Program-made: the position numbers and the translations under genes
Assembly: GCA_018821435.1 (NCBI GenBank)
Contig: JAHJME010000009.1
Span: forward strand, 1 to 64,000
Reading direction: 5' to 3'
Source of the DNA: Alphaproteobacteria bacterium
Lineage (GTDB): Bacteria > Pseudomonadota > Alphaproteobacteria > Caulobacterales > Caulobacteraceae
Length of the DNA stretch: 64,000 nucleotides
In this document: piece by piece, positions 1 to 8,636 of the stretch
How the letters are laid out: each line of letters opens with the position of its first letter
Position numbering within the stretch: the first letter of the stretch is position 1
Notes under the pieces: generated by a model
The model's input: the letters and a program-made list of their open reading frames with translations, nothing else
Told to the model about the DNA's origin: nothing
Database searches by the model: none

Positions 1-171
1 GACCAGGCCCAGGCCGCCGCCCGCGGCCGCTCGGCCTCGACGGCCGCCGCCGCCGCGGCCTCGGCCGCCGGAAGCCGGAATGTCTCGGTCACCGTCGCCG
101 AGACGCAGCGCCTCGGCGACGCCTATCGCCGTCCCGCCTTCACCGCGCGCCGCGCGGGAGTCACACGATGA
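1..171 (+). CDS. Type IV secretion protein, C-terminal fragment (probably VirB6-like)
   Basis: An open frame enters from the left edge in frame 1 and ends at TGA 169-171. The stop overlaps the ATG of virB9 (168) in an ATGA junction, so it is the preceding gene of the T4SS operon. Only 56 residues are visible: a very Ala/Ser-rich stretch and then a basic tail ending RRAGVTR. Such low-complexity tails are common at the C-terminus of VirB6/TrbL inner-membrane proteins and not of VirB8, hence the guess. No catalytic or transmembrane signature lies in the visible part. Position and coupling are certain; the identity is inference and VirB8 remains possible. Confidence 0.5.
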   Translation, partial: DQAQAAARGRSASTAAAAAASAAGSRNVSVTVAETQRLGDAYRRPAFTARRAGVTR

Positions 172-926
172 TCCGCCTACCCGCCCTCGCCGCAGCCCTG
201 GCCCTCTTCGCCGGTCCCGCGTTGGCCGTCGTCCCACAGCCCGGCCCCGGGGATCCACGCATCCACGTGGTCGCGTACGACCCGCAGGAGGTCGTCGAGC
301 TGCGCGTGGCCCTGGGCTATCAGCTCTCGGTCGAGTTCGACCCGTCCGAGCGGATCGAGAACGTCGCCATCGGCGATTCCCTCGGCTGGCAGGTGACGCC
401 CAACCGCCGGGCCAACCTGTTGTTCCTCAAGCCGATGTCGTCGCGGCCGCCGACCAACATGACGGTGATCACGAACCTGCGGCGCTACAACTTCGAGCTC
501 AGCCTGCGCCCGCGCGCGGCGGCCCGGACCACACCGTTCAGCGTGCGCTTCCTCTATGCGCCGCCGGCCGTGGCCTACATCGCGCCGCCCGCGCCCCCGG
601 CCCCGCCGGTCGAGCGCAACGTGGCCTACTCCTACGAGGGCTCGGCCAAGACCCTGCCGGTCAAGGTCTTCGACGACGGCCTGGACACCTATTTCTCGTT
701 CCGCGAGGCCGAGGATCTGCCGGCCATCTTCGCGGTCGATCCCGACGGTGGCGAGGCGGTGGTCAACACCCGCCAGCGGGACGGCTATCTGGTGGTGGAT
801 CGCGTCACCCGCGGCTTCGTGCTGCGGCGTGGCAGCGAGGTCACCCGCATCTACAATGACGCCTTCCGGATCGAGGAGGCCAGCGCGCTCCGGCAGCGCA
901 AGAAGGACCCGTGGTGGCGGCGATGA
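168..926 (+). CDS. virB9: T4SS outer-membrane core protein VirB9
   Basis: 252 aa. A Sec signal peptide covers about residues 1-20 (MIRLPALAAALALFAGPALA). The mature part has the VirB9/CagX layout: an N-terminal beta-rich domain (residues 25-130), a Pro-rich linker (APPAPPAPPVE, about 142-149), and a C-terminal beta domain containing AYSYEGSAKTLPVKVFDDG and a RGFVLRRG strand. VirB9 joins VirB7 and VirB10 in the outer-membrane core ring of type IV secretion systems. It sits between the upstream T4SS gene (ATGA overlap) and virB10 (ATGA overlap), so the genes are translationally coupled. No virB7 lipoprotein gene was found nearby. Family assignment is firm; whether the system moves DNA or protein cannot be told from here. 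Confidence 0.88.
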   Translation: MIRLPALAAALALFAGPALAVVPQPGPGDPRIHVVAYDPQEVVELRVALGYQLSVEFDPSERIENVAIGDSLGWQVTPNRRANLLFLKPMSSRPPTNMTVITNLRRYNFELSLRPRAAARTTPFSVRFLYAPPAVAYIAPPAPPAPPVERNVAYSYEGSAKTLPVKVFDDGLDTYFSFREAEDLPAIFAVDPDGGEAVVNTRQRDGYLVVDRVTRGFVLRRGSEVTRIYNDAFRIEEASALRQRKKDPWWRR

Positions 927-2026
927 CGCGTAAGGATCAAACGCCCTCGGACCTTAGCCCCGTCTTCGCCCGCGGCGTCGCGGCGCGACCGCAGGTCCAA
1001 GCGCCGGACTCTCCGTGGACGGTGTGGGCCGGTCTGGCCGGCGCCGCCGTGCTGGGCGTCATGGTGTTCAATGGCCTGTCCAGCGGCCGCGAGGCCCGCG
1101 CGCAGACTACGCAGCAGACCCCGATGGCCAGGGCAGTGACGCCCCCGCCGGCGGCCGTGGCCGCCCCCGCCCCGCCGGTGGCCCAACAGGTCGCCGCCCC
1201 GGCGCCCTACGCCCAGCAATCCGTCGCGCCGCCGGCCGATCCGGAACAGGCGCACTGGCGCGCGCCTACCGTCGTGGTCGACTTCGGCAATCCCGGCGCG
1301 GCCGCCGACGGCGGCCAGCAGCTGGCCCAGGCGACCACGACCGTCGTCGCGCCGGGCGCCACCGTGGTCTCCGGCGGCGACGGTCGCCAGTCGGCCGACG
1401 AACGCTTCTCCGCCGGCGTCACCCGCGGCCTCGGCGACACCGCCCGCGCCGGCCAGATGCGCGACCTGAGCCGCACCATCCCGCAAGGCTCGGTGATCCC
1501 GGCCACGCTTGAAACCGCCATCAACTCCGACCTGCCGGGCGCCGTGCGCGCGGTGGTCAGCCGCGACGTGCGAGGCTTCGACGGCAGCCGGGTGCTGATC
1601 CCGCGCGGTTCGCGCCTGGTCGGCCAGTACAAGAGCGCCGCGGCGATCGGCCAGACCCGCGCCTTCGTGGTCTGGTCGCGCATCATCACCCCCACCGGCG
1701 TCAGCATCGACGTGGGCTCGCCCGCCACCGACCGGCTGGGCCGCGGCGGCCTGGACGGCGAGGTGGACACCCATTTCGTCCGCCGCTTCGGCTCGTCGAT
1801 CCTGCTCACCGTCATCGGCGCGGGCGGCCAGGCGCTGGCCAACAGCGCGAGCAGCGGCAACAGCACGACCCTGGTGCTCGGCGGGACCGGCGGTCAGGGG
1901 TCCAACCCGGCCGCGATCGCGCTGCAGAAGCAGATCGACATGCCCGACACCATCAAGGTCGCCCAGGGTGTGCCGGTCCAGGTCTCGGTGGCCCGCGACC
2001 TCGACTTCTCGGCCGTCGCGCGATGA
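923..2026 (+). CDS. virB10: T4SS channel protein VirB10
   Basis: 367 aa from ATG 923, chosen because it overlaps the virB9 stop as ATGA; a GTG at 911 would only add four residues. Layout is that of VirB10/TrbI: a short cytoplasmic N-terminus, one transmembrane helix at about residues 32-49, a Pro/Ala-rich periplasmic linker (about 70-120), then the conserved beta-barrel domain. That domain has the family-typical IPQGSVIPATLETAINSDLPG segment and an RGSRLVGQYKS strand. VirB10 spans from inner to outer membrane and forms the inner lining of the core complex. Its stop overlaps the virB11 start. At 367 residues it is within the normal range of the family. Confidence 0.93.
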   Translation: MTRKDQTPSDLSPVFARGVAARPQVQAPDSPWTVWAGLAGAAVLGVMVFNGLSSGREARAQTTQQTPMARAVTPPPAAVAAPAPPVAQQVAAPAPYAQQSVAPPADPEQAHWRAPTVVVDFGNPGAAADGGQQLAQATTTVVAPGATVVSGGDGRQSADERFSAGVTRGLGDTARAGQMRDLSRTIPQGSVIPATLETAINSDLPGAVRAVVSRDVRGFDGSRVLIPRGSRLVGQYKSAAAIGQTRAFVVWSRIITPTGVSIDVGSPATDRLGRGGLDGEVDTHFVRRFGSSILLTVIGAGGQALANSASSGNSTTLVLGGTGGQGSNPAAIALQKQIDMPDTIKVAQGVPVQVSVARDLDFSAVAR

Positions 2027-3003
2027 CCGCCAACGTCTATCTGTCGGCCTATCTGGCGCCGCTCGCGCCCTGGCTGTCGCGACCGGACGTCACCGACGTG
2101 CTGATCAACCGGCCGGGCGAGGTGTGGGTCGAGACCACGGGCGGCGCCATGTGCCGCGAGCCGGCCGACCAGTTGGACGAGATGGCGCTGCAACGCCTGG
2201 CCCGCCAGATCGCCGCCGCCAGCCACCAGGGCGTCAACCGCGAACAGCCGTTGCTGTCGGCCACCCTGCCCGACGGCTCCCGCGTGCAGGTGGTGTCCCC
2301 GCCCGCGACCCGCGGTGGCCTGGCCATGGCCGTTCGCAAGCACCTGATCTCGGACATGAGCGTCGGCGACCTGGCCCGGGACGGCCTGTTCGACGCCGCC
2401 CACCGCACCGATGCGACCAAGACCCGCGAGGCCGACGCCGAGCTGGAAGCCATCCTCGAGAGCGGCGACCTTCATACCTTCCTGAAGATGGCGGTGAAGC
2501 GCCGCAAGACCATCGTCATCTCCGGCGGCACCGGCAGCGGCAAGACCACCCTGTTGAACGCCCTGGTCAAGGAGATCGACCGCCACGAGCGGCTGGTGGT
2601 GATCGAGGACGCCCCGGAGGTCCGCCTGGACCACGCCAACAGCGTGGGCCTGGTCGCCGTGCGCGGCGAGCTGGGCGAGGCCAAGGTCGACGCCGACGCC
2701 CTGCTGGCCGCGTCCCTGCGCCTGCGTCCCGACCGGATCCTGCTGGGCGAACTGCGCGGCCGCGAGGCGTTCGCCTTCCTGCGGGCAGTGAACAGCGGCC
2801 ACCCCGGCTCGCTGACCACCATCCACGCCGACAGTCCGGCGGGCGCACTGGACCAGATCGCCCTGCTGGCCCTGACCTCGGGCGTCGATCTGGGCTGGGA
2901 GAAAGTCCAGACCTACGTCAGCCGCGTGATCGACGTGGTGGTGCAACTGGACCGGGTCGATGGCGCGCGGCGGGTCAGCGAAGTGCTGTTCCGGCCCCGC
3001 TGA
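2023..3003 (+). CDS. virB11: T4SS hexameric ATPase VirB11
   Basis: 326 aa. VirB11/GspE-type secretion ATPase that powers pilus assembly and substrate transfer at the cytoplasmic face. Visible motifs are the Walker A GGTGSGKTT (about residues 167-175), a Walker B/Asp-box region with RPDRILLGELRG (about 234-245) and a His box SGHPGSLTTIHADS (about 258-271). The N-terminal domain contains DVTDVLINRPGEVWVE, typical of the family. The ATG overlaps the virB10 stop (ATGA), so it is the last of a coupled set; the next gene starts about 80 bp later and is unrelated in function. No virD4 coupling protein or relaxase lies in the window. Confidence 0.95.
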   Translation: MTANVYLSAYLAPLAPWLSRPDVTDVLINRPGEVWVETTGGAMCREPADQLDEMALQRLARQIAAASHQGVNREQPLLSATLPDGSRVQVVSPPATRGGLAMAVRKHLISDMSVGDLARDGLFDAAHRTDATKTREADAELEAILESGDLHTFLKMAVKRRKTIVISGGTGSGKTTLLNALVKEIDRHERLVVIEDAPEVRLDHANSVGLVAVRGELGEAKVDADALLAASLRLRPDRILLGELRGREAFAFLRAVNSGHPGSLTTIHADSPAGALDQIALLALTSGVDLGWEKVQTYVSRVIDVVVQLDRVDGARRVSEVLFRPR

Positions 3004-3082
3004 CGCAGCGCGTCGACGCGCCGCAGCACAGCTCTGCCGTTCGCGAACGACTCCTAAAGCGTTTTCATGTCTTTGTGCCGGT

Positions 3083-3421
3083 ATGAGCGACCCTCGATCT
3101 TTCCTCGACCGAAGGGCTGAACCCCGCGTTTCGATAAACACGCGGGGCCGGATCATGCATGGCGACAAGCTGGGCATCTGGGCCGACTGCACGATCAAGG
3201 ACCTCAGCGACAGCGGCGCGAAGATCGAACTCTCGCACCTGCACAAGGTCCCCCCGCGCTTCATCCTGATCAACTTCCAGGGCGGCGTTGCGTTCGAGGT
3301 GGTGCTGAAATGGCGGCGCGGCGATCTGGCCGGCATGTCCTTCGAACATCGCCACCCGCTGGACCAGGCCGTGCCCGCGCGCCTGGAACCCGTTCGCGCG
3401 GCCTGGCTGGCGCTGCGCTAG
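3083..3421 (+). CDS. PilZ domain protein, putative c-di-GMP receptor
   Basis: 112 aa, start taken at ATG 3083; upstream codons in the same frame lie in virB11 and do not look like protein. It is a stand-alone PilZ domain. The c-di-GMP binding signature is complete: R11-A-E-P-R15 (RxxxR) and D40-L-S-D-S-G45 (DxSxxG), with strand KIELSHLHKVPPRFILI following. PilZ proteins bind cyclic di-GMP and commonly regulate motility, pili or polysaccharide output. It lies between the T4SS operon and the EPS locus, so control of either is possible but not shown. Ends 14 bp from the convergent small membrane protein. Confidence 0.85.
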   Translation: MSDPRSFLDRRAEPRVSINTRGRIMHGDKLGIWADCTIKDLSDSGAKIELSHLHKVPPRFILINFQGGVAFEVVLKWRRGDLAGMSFEHRHPLDQAVPARLEPVRAAWLALR

Positions 3422-3435
3422 AGCCTTCTGCGCCT

Positions 3436-3759
3436 CTAGGTGCGGAGGTCCGGCGAGGCCACGACGGCGGCGAGCTTTCCGGTGCGCCGCAGCCGGTCGC
3501 CGACATCGCTCAAGGTGAGCACGCCGTTGTTCGCCCGCCGGACGTAGCCCTTGGCCAGCGCATGTTCCAATTCGCGGGTGAAGGTGCGCAAGCGGGGACT
3601 ATCCTCGCTCAGGCCGCCCTCCTGGCGATGCAGCAGCCGCAGTAGCGGACGCACGGCCTTGACCTCGTCCTCCTCGACCGCCGGGCGGTTCGAGGCGAGG
3701 CCATAGATCGCCACGGCCAGCAGCGTGAACGCGAGCAACGGCAGGACGAGGGCTTCCAT
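3436..3759 (-). CDS. Small single-pass membrane protein, unknown function
   Basis: 107 aa from ATG at 3759, preceded by a GGAGTC ribosome site. A longer frame reaching 3873 would begin in AT-rich intergenic sequence and is rejected. Residues 1-23 form one transmembrane helix (MEALVLPLLAFTLLAVAIYG). The rest is cytoplasmic-looking and charged, with a segment LEHALAKGYVRRANNGVLTLSDVGDRLR that resembles a small winged-helix or swapped-helix fold. No family recognised. It is transcribed divergently from the RTX protein and convergently with the PilZ gene. Confidence 0.6.
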   Translation of the reverse strand: MEALVLPLLAFTLLAVAIYGLASNRPAVEEDEVKAVRPLLRLLHRQEGGLSEDSPRLRTFTRELEHALAKGYVRRANNGVLTLSDVGDRLRRTGKLAAVVASPDLRT

Positions 3760-4028
3760 CGGGACTCCAACCTCGGCGCCGGCGCCGAACCATACCGAAT
3801 TGTACCGCCCGGCCGCGGACCGTCGCAAGCACTGCTGTTCGCGCCGAGTGAATTCCGCACGGACCTGAGGCATTCACCGGACGCGACGCGTAGTTAATCA
3901 ACAATAAACGACACGCATTATTAACGACGCCAGTTTCCGGTTCCGCAACATTCCTAACGTAGATGTTTCAGCGAACAATAATCGGACGACTGGCGGCGGT
4001 TGTCTGGCCTCGGTTGATGGAGATAACT

Positions 4029-5972
4029 GTGAACGTCACAGTAAGTACTGCGGATGCCCTCGTTTCCGCTTTGAAGGTGGCCCGTGCGGGCGACGTGATC
4101 CAGCTAACGCCCGGCACCTATTCGGACATTCAGCTCTACAACATCAAGATCGCTGGCAACGTCACGATCACCTCGGCGGACCCGAACCACGAGGCGGTGC
4201 TGACCGGCCTGATCACCAACCAGGTGTCGGGCCTGACCTTCAAGGATCTCACGTTCTTCGTGGATCCAGCCAAGACCGACGGTGCGTATCAGATCATGAG
4301 CTCGTCGAACCTGACGTTCGATAATCTGAACGTGCACGGGTCGATGGACAACAACGCCCAGAACGACAAGCAGGGTCTGCTGATCCTGAATTCCAAGAAC
4401 ATCACGGTGTCGGATTCGGAGTTCCAGCAGCTCTCCTACGGCGTGACCCACCTGAACAGCCAGGGCATCACCGTCACCGACAGCTTCTTCCACGATGTCC
4501 GCACCGGCGGCGTGCGTGGCGGCGGCTCGTCGCAGGTGACGATCACCGACAACCAGTTCCGCGACTTCCACCCCCTCGACTGGGACCACCCGGACGCCAT
4601 CCAGTTCTGGACCACCGAGGTCAAGAACTCGGCGAGCGACATCGTCGTCACGGGCAATGTGATCATGCGCGGCGGCGGCTCCCCGATCCAGGGGGTCTTC
4701 ATGCGTGATGAGCAGGGAATCTACCCATACAAAAACGTCACGATCAGCGACAACCTGATCGTGGGCTCGCTCTATAACGGCATCGCCGTCGGCCACGGCG
4801 AGAACGTCAAGGTCACGAACAATGTCGTGGTCGGCCTTACCGACCAGGAATCCTGGATCTCGGTCAGCACCAGCACGGGCGTGAGCGTCACCGGCAACCA
4901 GGCGACGCGGTACAACTACACCGACAACACCAAGCAGACGGATAGCAACAACGTCACGGTCGCCTACGCCACCGACGGCGGCAAGGCGCTGCTCCAGGCC
5001 TGGACGGCCTCTCACTCCGACGAGCCGGTCTCGACCATGGCCAACTTCGCCACGGCGGCCGACACGGCGCAGCGGGCGATCGACGCGCTGCGCGCCGAAG
5101 TCGTCACGGTCATGGGCACCGAGGGCGTCGATAACCTCTATTCGAACGCGACCCGCAACACCCTGATGAAGGCCGGCGGCGGCAACGACCTGCTGTTCGG
5201 CGGAGGCACCGGAAACAACACCCTCGTGGGCGGCGCGGGCGACGACACCTACTTCGTCAAGACGGGCAAGGAGACGATCGTCGAGGACGCCGGTGGCGGC
5301 ACGGACCAGGTGGTCTCCAGCGTCAATCACACCCTCGCCGCCAACGTCGAGAACCTGCGCATGGAAGGCGCGGCCAATGTCGGCACCGGCAATGCACTGG
5401 CCAACCGTATCCAGGGCGCCGACAACAACGACACGATCAGCGGCCTGGGCGGCAACGACGTCCTCCAGGGCGAAGGCGGCAACGACAGCCTCAGCGGCGG
5501 CGACGGCGACGATACGATCTACGCCGGCGCGGGCAATGACACGATCGACGGCGGCGCGGGGGTCGAGGTCATCAGCGGCGGGCTGGGCAACGACCTGATC
5601 TCGGGCGGCGCCGGCAACGACACGATCCAGGGTGACGCCGGAGCCGACACGCTGTCGGGCGGCGCCGGCATGGATATCTTCATCTTCGGCCCCAGCGACC
5701 TGGGCTCCGTCGACCGCATCACCGACTTCTCGTCGGCGGACAAGGACAAGGTCTCCCTGGGCGCCATCGACGCCAACACCCTGAAGGCCGGGGACCAAGC
5801 GTTCTCCTACATCGGCAGCGCGGCGTTCCACAACGTCGCCGGCGAATTGCGCTTCGAGGTGGTGAACGGCTCCGGCGCGCTGCTCGGCGACACCAACGGC
5901 GACGGCGTGGCGGACATCAAGATCTGGATCGACGGCGTGAAGAGCATGACCACGGCCGACATCTGGCTGTAG
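4029..5972 (+). CDS. Secreted beta-helix/RTX protein (putative polysaccharide epimerase or lyase)
   Basis: 647 aa from GTG 4029, chosen because GGAGA (4019-4023) sits 5 nt upstream; ATG 4017 and ATG 3963 lie in frame but have no such site. Residues 1-330 form a right-handed parallel beta-helix (repeated N-x-T/I-V-S-x-N turns such as NLTFDNLNVHG and NVTISDNLIVG), a fold shared by alginate C5-epimerases and many polysaccharide lyases. About residues 370-570 carry many GGxGxDxx-type calcium-binding nonapeptides (GGAGDDTYFV, GGNDVLQGEGGND, GGLGNDLISGGAGND). The C-terminus has DTNGDGVADIKIW. There is no N-terminal signal peptide, as expected for a type I secretion substrate. A terminator follows. 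A role in modifying the EPS made by the neighbouring locus is inference. Confidence 0.75.
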   Translation: MNVTVSTADALVSALKVARAGDVIQLTPGTYSDIQLYNIKIAGNVTITSADPNHEAVLTGLITNQVSGLTFKDLTFFVDPAKTDGAYQIMSSSNLTFDNLNVHGSMDNNAQNDKQGLLILNSKNITVSDSEFQQLSYGVTHLNSQGITVTDSFFHDVRTGGVRGGGSSQVTITDNQFRDFHPLDWDHPDAIQFWTTEVKNSASDIVVTGNVIMRGGGSPIQGVFMRDEQGIYPYKNVTISDNLIVGSLYNGIAVGHGENVKVTNNVVVGLTDQESWISVSTSTGVSVTGNQATRYNYTDNTKQTDSNNVTVAYATDGGKALLQAWTASHSDEPVSTMANFATAADTAQRAIDALRAEVVTVMGTEGVDNLYSNATRNTLMKAGGGNDLLFGGGTGNNTLVGGAGDDTYFVKTGKETIVEDAGGGTDQVVSSVNHTLAANVENLRMEGAANVGTGNALANRIQGADNNDTISGLGGNDVLQGEGGNDSLSGGDGDDTIYAGAGNDTIDGGAGVEVISGGLGNDLISGGAGNDTIQGDAGADTLSGGAGMDIFIFGPSDLGSVDRITDFSSADKDKVSLGAIDANTLKAGDQAFSYIGSAAFHNVAGELRFEVVNGSGALLGDTNGDGVADIKIWIDGVKSMTTADIWL

Positions 5973-5994
5973 ACGTCCGTCCGACGACCATGGA

Positions 5995-6030
5995 GCGGCC
6001 GGCGCGACCTCGCGCCGGCCGCATCCGTTT
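5995..6030 (+). terminator. Rho-independent terminator after the RTX gene
   Basis: A perfect inverted repeat (GCGGCCGGCGCGA at 5995-6007 and TCGCGCCGGCCGC at 6010-6022) forms a 12-bp GC stem with a four-base loop ACCT. It is followed by ATCCGTTT. It lies 23 bp after the stop of the beta-helix/RTX gene and would end that transcript before the flippase gene. The T-tract is short, so efficiency is uncertain. Confidence 0.7.
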
Positions 6031-6255
6031 GGGCTGGATTTCACGGTGGCGCCCTGGCGGTTCTGTTGTTATGGCCCGGACGGCCTACCGCGCGGAACGG
6101 ATAGTGCTGACGATCAGGCGCGACGGGGGCTGGGCTCCCGTTTTGAAACGAGTTCCGCGGTTTGCGGCGTTGCGGTGCGAGATGACGGGTCGGCAGCAGG
6201 TTCTCCCCAACATCGTCAGGAGCCTGAGGCAGGCCCCCGCGACCGTCATGAATCT

Positions 6256-7683
6256 ATGACCCGCGGCGCCAAGGGATACTTCGCCGCGACCCTGGTCGGG
6301 CAAGTGGCGGCGCTGCTGCGCTACGTCCTGCTGTCACGCATCCTCGGTCCGGAACAGCTCGGCTACGCCGCGATGCTGATCCTGACGGCGCAGTTCTTCG
6401 AGTTCATCACCGACACCTCGGTCGACCGCTTCATCGTCCAGGACAAGGACGGCGATACGACCATCATGCAGAAAGTCGTTCAGCTCGCCCTGTTCGGTCG
6501 TGGGTGCCTGCTGGCCTCGGCCCTGGTGGTCACCGCCATCGGCATGCGCCTGTACGACCCGACCTCCACTTTCTGCTACTCCGTTGCGGCCCTGGCGATC
6601 CCACCGCTGATCAGCGGCCTGCTGAACGTGGACCAGTATCGCGCCCAGCGGACCGGCGATTTCCGGCCCGCCAGCGTGGTGCAGGTCACCTCCGAGATCA
6701 GCGGCCTCATCGGCACCGGCATCGCCGCCTTCATCGTCCGCGACCACACGGCTATTCTGTACGGGCTGGCCGCCAAGGCGGTCGCTCAGGTTGTCTTCTC
6801 CCATCTGGTGGCCAAGCGCCTTTACGGCTGGAGCTACTCGCGCCCCGAGGCGGCGACGTTCCGCCGCTTCGCCATTCCGCTGTTCCTCAACGGCCTGCTG
6901 CTGTTCTTCGGCGGACAGGGCGACCGGCTGCTGGTGGGTTTTCTGGGCCCCGCCGAACTCGGAAAATACAGCGCCATCCTGCTGCTGATCTACTATCCGA
7001 CGAACGTGGTCCTCCGCTTCATGCAGAGCATCCATATGCCCCGGATCGCAGCCAGCCGGACCGAGCCGGAGTTGCTCCGTCGTGAGGCCCGCGCGCTGGG
7101 CGGCCGATCGTTTCTGCTGGCGGTCGGCGTCATCGCCGGCTTCACCTTGGTCGGCCCGTTCATGTCGCCGCTGCTCTTCGGCCCCAGCTTCGCCCACCGC
7201 CCCGAGGTGTTCGCCCTGCTGGCCGCCCTGGAGGGCGCGCGGTTCCTCCGCCTATGGCCGGTGACGATCGCCCTGGCCGAGGGCCGGACGACCATCGTCA
7301 TGCTGGACAACGCCTCGCGCCTGGTGGCGCTGCCGCTGGCGGGCCTGGCGCTGCTGATGACTCATTCGCTGGAGGCCATCCTGATCGCGCTGACATTCGG
7401 GGAGTACATCTCGCTGGTGACGACGCTGTGGCTGCTGAGCCGGGTCACCCAGGTCTCGCTTCTGCGCGAGTCGGGGCGGCTGATCATGCTGTTGATCGTC
7501 ACGACTCTGGCCTGCCTGTGGGCGCTGGCGGTCCCGGCGCAGCAGATGACCGCCATGGGTGCGCTGCTGGTGGCGTCATTGGCGGCGACCATATGGATCG
7601 TGCGCAGCGAGCACCTCGTCATCCGCGAGGCCATCGACGTGGCCTTGAGTCGACTGACCGCCTTGCGCCGCCGCGCGACCTAG
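6256..7683 (+). CDS. Polysaccharide flippase (Wzx/MOP family)
   Basis: 475 aa from ATG 6256; the open frame extends 70 codons upstream but that part (FCCYGPDG...) is not protein-like. The N-terminus reads MTRGAKGYFAATLVGQ and runs directly into LLSRILGPEQLGYAAM, the usual opening of oligosaccharide flippases of the MOP superfamily. About 12-14 hydrophobic helices follow. It would move undecaprenyl-linked repeat units across the inner membrane in a Wzx/Wzy pathway, equivalent to HfsF in Caulobacter holdfast synthesis. It is the only plus-strand gene in the first half of the EPS locus and its stop shares CTAG with the convergent glycosyltransferase gene. Confidence 0.82.
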   Translation: MTRGAKGYFAATLVGQVAALLRYVLLSRILGPEQLGYAAMLILTAQFFEFITDTSVDRFIVQDKDGDTTIMQKVVQLALFGRGCLLASALVVTAIGMRLYDPTSTFCYSVAALAIPPLISGLLNVDQYRAQRTGDFRPASVVQVTSEISGLIGTGIAAFIVRDHTAILYGLAAKAVAQVVFSHLVAKRLYGWSYSRPEAATFRRFAIPLFLNGLLLFFGGQGDRLLVGFLGPAELGKYSAILLLIYYPTNVVLRFMQSIHMPRIAASRTEPELLRREARALGGRSFLLAVGVIAGFTLVGPFMSPLLFGPSFAHRPEVFALLAALEGARFLRLWPVTIALAEGRTTIVMLDNASRLVALPLAGLALLMTHSLEAILIALTFGEYISLVTTLWLLSRVTQVSLLRESGRLIMLLIVTTLACLWALAVPAQQMTAMGALLVASLAATIWIVRSEHLVIREAIDVALSRLTALRRRAT

Positions 7684-8555
7684 ACCGGACGGTCCGCGTA
7701 AAGCAGCCGCAGGCCATTCCAGGCGCGCCAGAGCCGCACCTTGAACAGCATGTAGATCGCCGCCGGTCGCGCGCCCACGGGCAGCCTGCGGTCGACCAGC
7801 ACCGCCAGCGAATGCACGGCGGCCGAGAACGGCATGCCCAGGCATTTCAGGAACCAGGCGGCGCGCGGCTGGCCATACTGCTTATGCAGCGCGTAGGTCT
7901 CGGCCTCGATCCGCTTCCACTTGGCCAGCAGCGTCGCCCACGACCGGCGCGGCGGGTGCATCACCAGCGCCTTGTCGACATAGCCCAGGCTGAACCCGGC
8001 CGCGTGCGCTCGGTGGCCCCACTCCGCATCCTCGGAGACGCCGTTCAGGAAGCCGCCGACGGTCTCGAAGGCGGCCTTCGAGCAGAAGAGGTTGGCGGTG
8101 ACCGAGAAGTGCTTTCGCGAGACGTAAAGGCGGTTGTCGAAGCCGAACAGGACGTCGAAGGCCTCCGCCGGCGTGATCCGGGCGGCGTCTTCGTACCAGA
8201 CGTCCACCCGCCCCCCGATCATGTCGTGATGGGCCAGCCCCGCCAGTCCGGTAGCCAGCCAGTCGAGCTCGGGCACGCAGTCGCTGTCGGTGAAGGCCAG
8301 GATCTCGCCCACCGCCGCCGCCACGCCGCCGTTGCGCGCGGGACCGGCGCCCTGCTCGGTCACGATGACCAGGCGGGCGCGACCACCGACGACCGCGGCC
8401 ACGGCCGCCTCGCCTTCCGGCGAATTGTTGTCGGCGACGACGATCTCGAACGGCTCTGGATAGGTCTGGGCGACCAGGCGCGACAGGCAGGCGTCCAGGC
8501 CGCGCAGGTCCCGGTAGTGGGGGACGATCACGCTCACGCGCGGCTTCGCTGTCAC
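7680..8555 (-). CDS. Family 2 glycosyltransferase
   Basis: 291 aa. GT-A fold inverting glycosyltransferase of family GT2. The N-terminus KPRVSVIVPHYRDLRGLDACL and IVVADNNSPEGE form the nucleotide-sugar site, and AFTDSDCVPELDW (about residue 92) supplies the metal-binding DxD-type motif. A C-terminal amphipathic/hydrophobic segment (about 215-290) suggests membrane association. The sugar donor cannot be read from sequence. It is last in the minus-strand EPS run that starts at 15331, separated from the upstream glycosyltransferase gene by 81 bp. The stop codon overlaps that of the flippase. Confidence 0.87.
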   Translation of the reverse strand: MTAKPRVSVIVPHYRDLRGLDACLSRLVAQTYPEPFEIVVADNNSPEGEAAVAAVVGGRARLVIVTEQGAGPARNGGVAAAVGEILAFTDSDCVPELDWLATGLAGLAHHDMIGGRVDVWYEDAARITPAEAFDVLFGFDNRLYVSRKHFSVTANLFCSKAAFETVGGFLNGVSEDAEWGHRAHAAGFSLGYVDKALVMHPPRRSWATLLAKWKRIEAETYALHKQYGQPRAAWFLKCLGMPFSAAVHSLAVLVDRRLPVGARPAAIYMLFKVRLWRAWNGLRLLYADRPV

Positions 8556-8636
8556 GTCCGACCCTCCCGGCGGCTGTCTTGTCCTAGGGGCTTAGGGCGC
8601 GCCGTGTAAACGCGCCGTTGCCGGGCGCGGCCCCGA

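Noticed and set aside
3963..4028. Longer N-terminus for the RTX protein (ATG 3963 or 4017)
   Set aside because: Neither ATG has a ribosome site, while GTG 4029 follows GGAGA at 5 nt; the extra residues do not form a signal peptide.
4104..6044. 646-aa minus-strand open frame
   Set aside because: Antisense to the beta-helix/RTX gene; no motifs, composition dominated by Val/Asp/Arg, as expected for a shadow of repeated GGxGxD codons.
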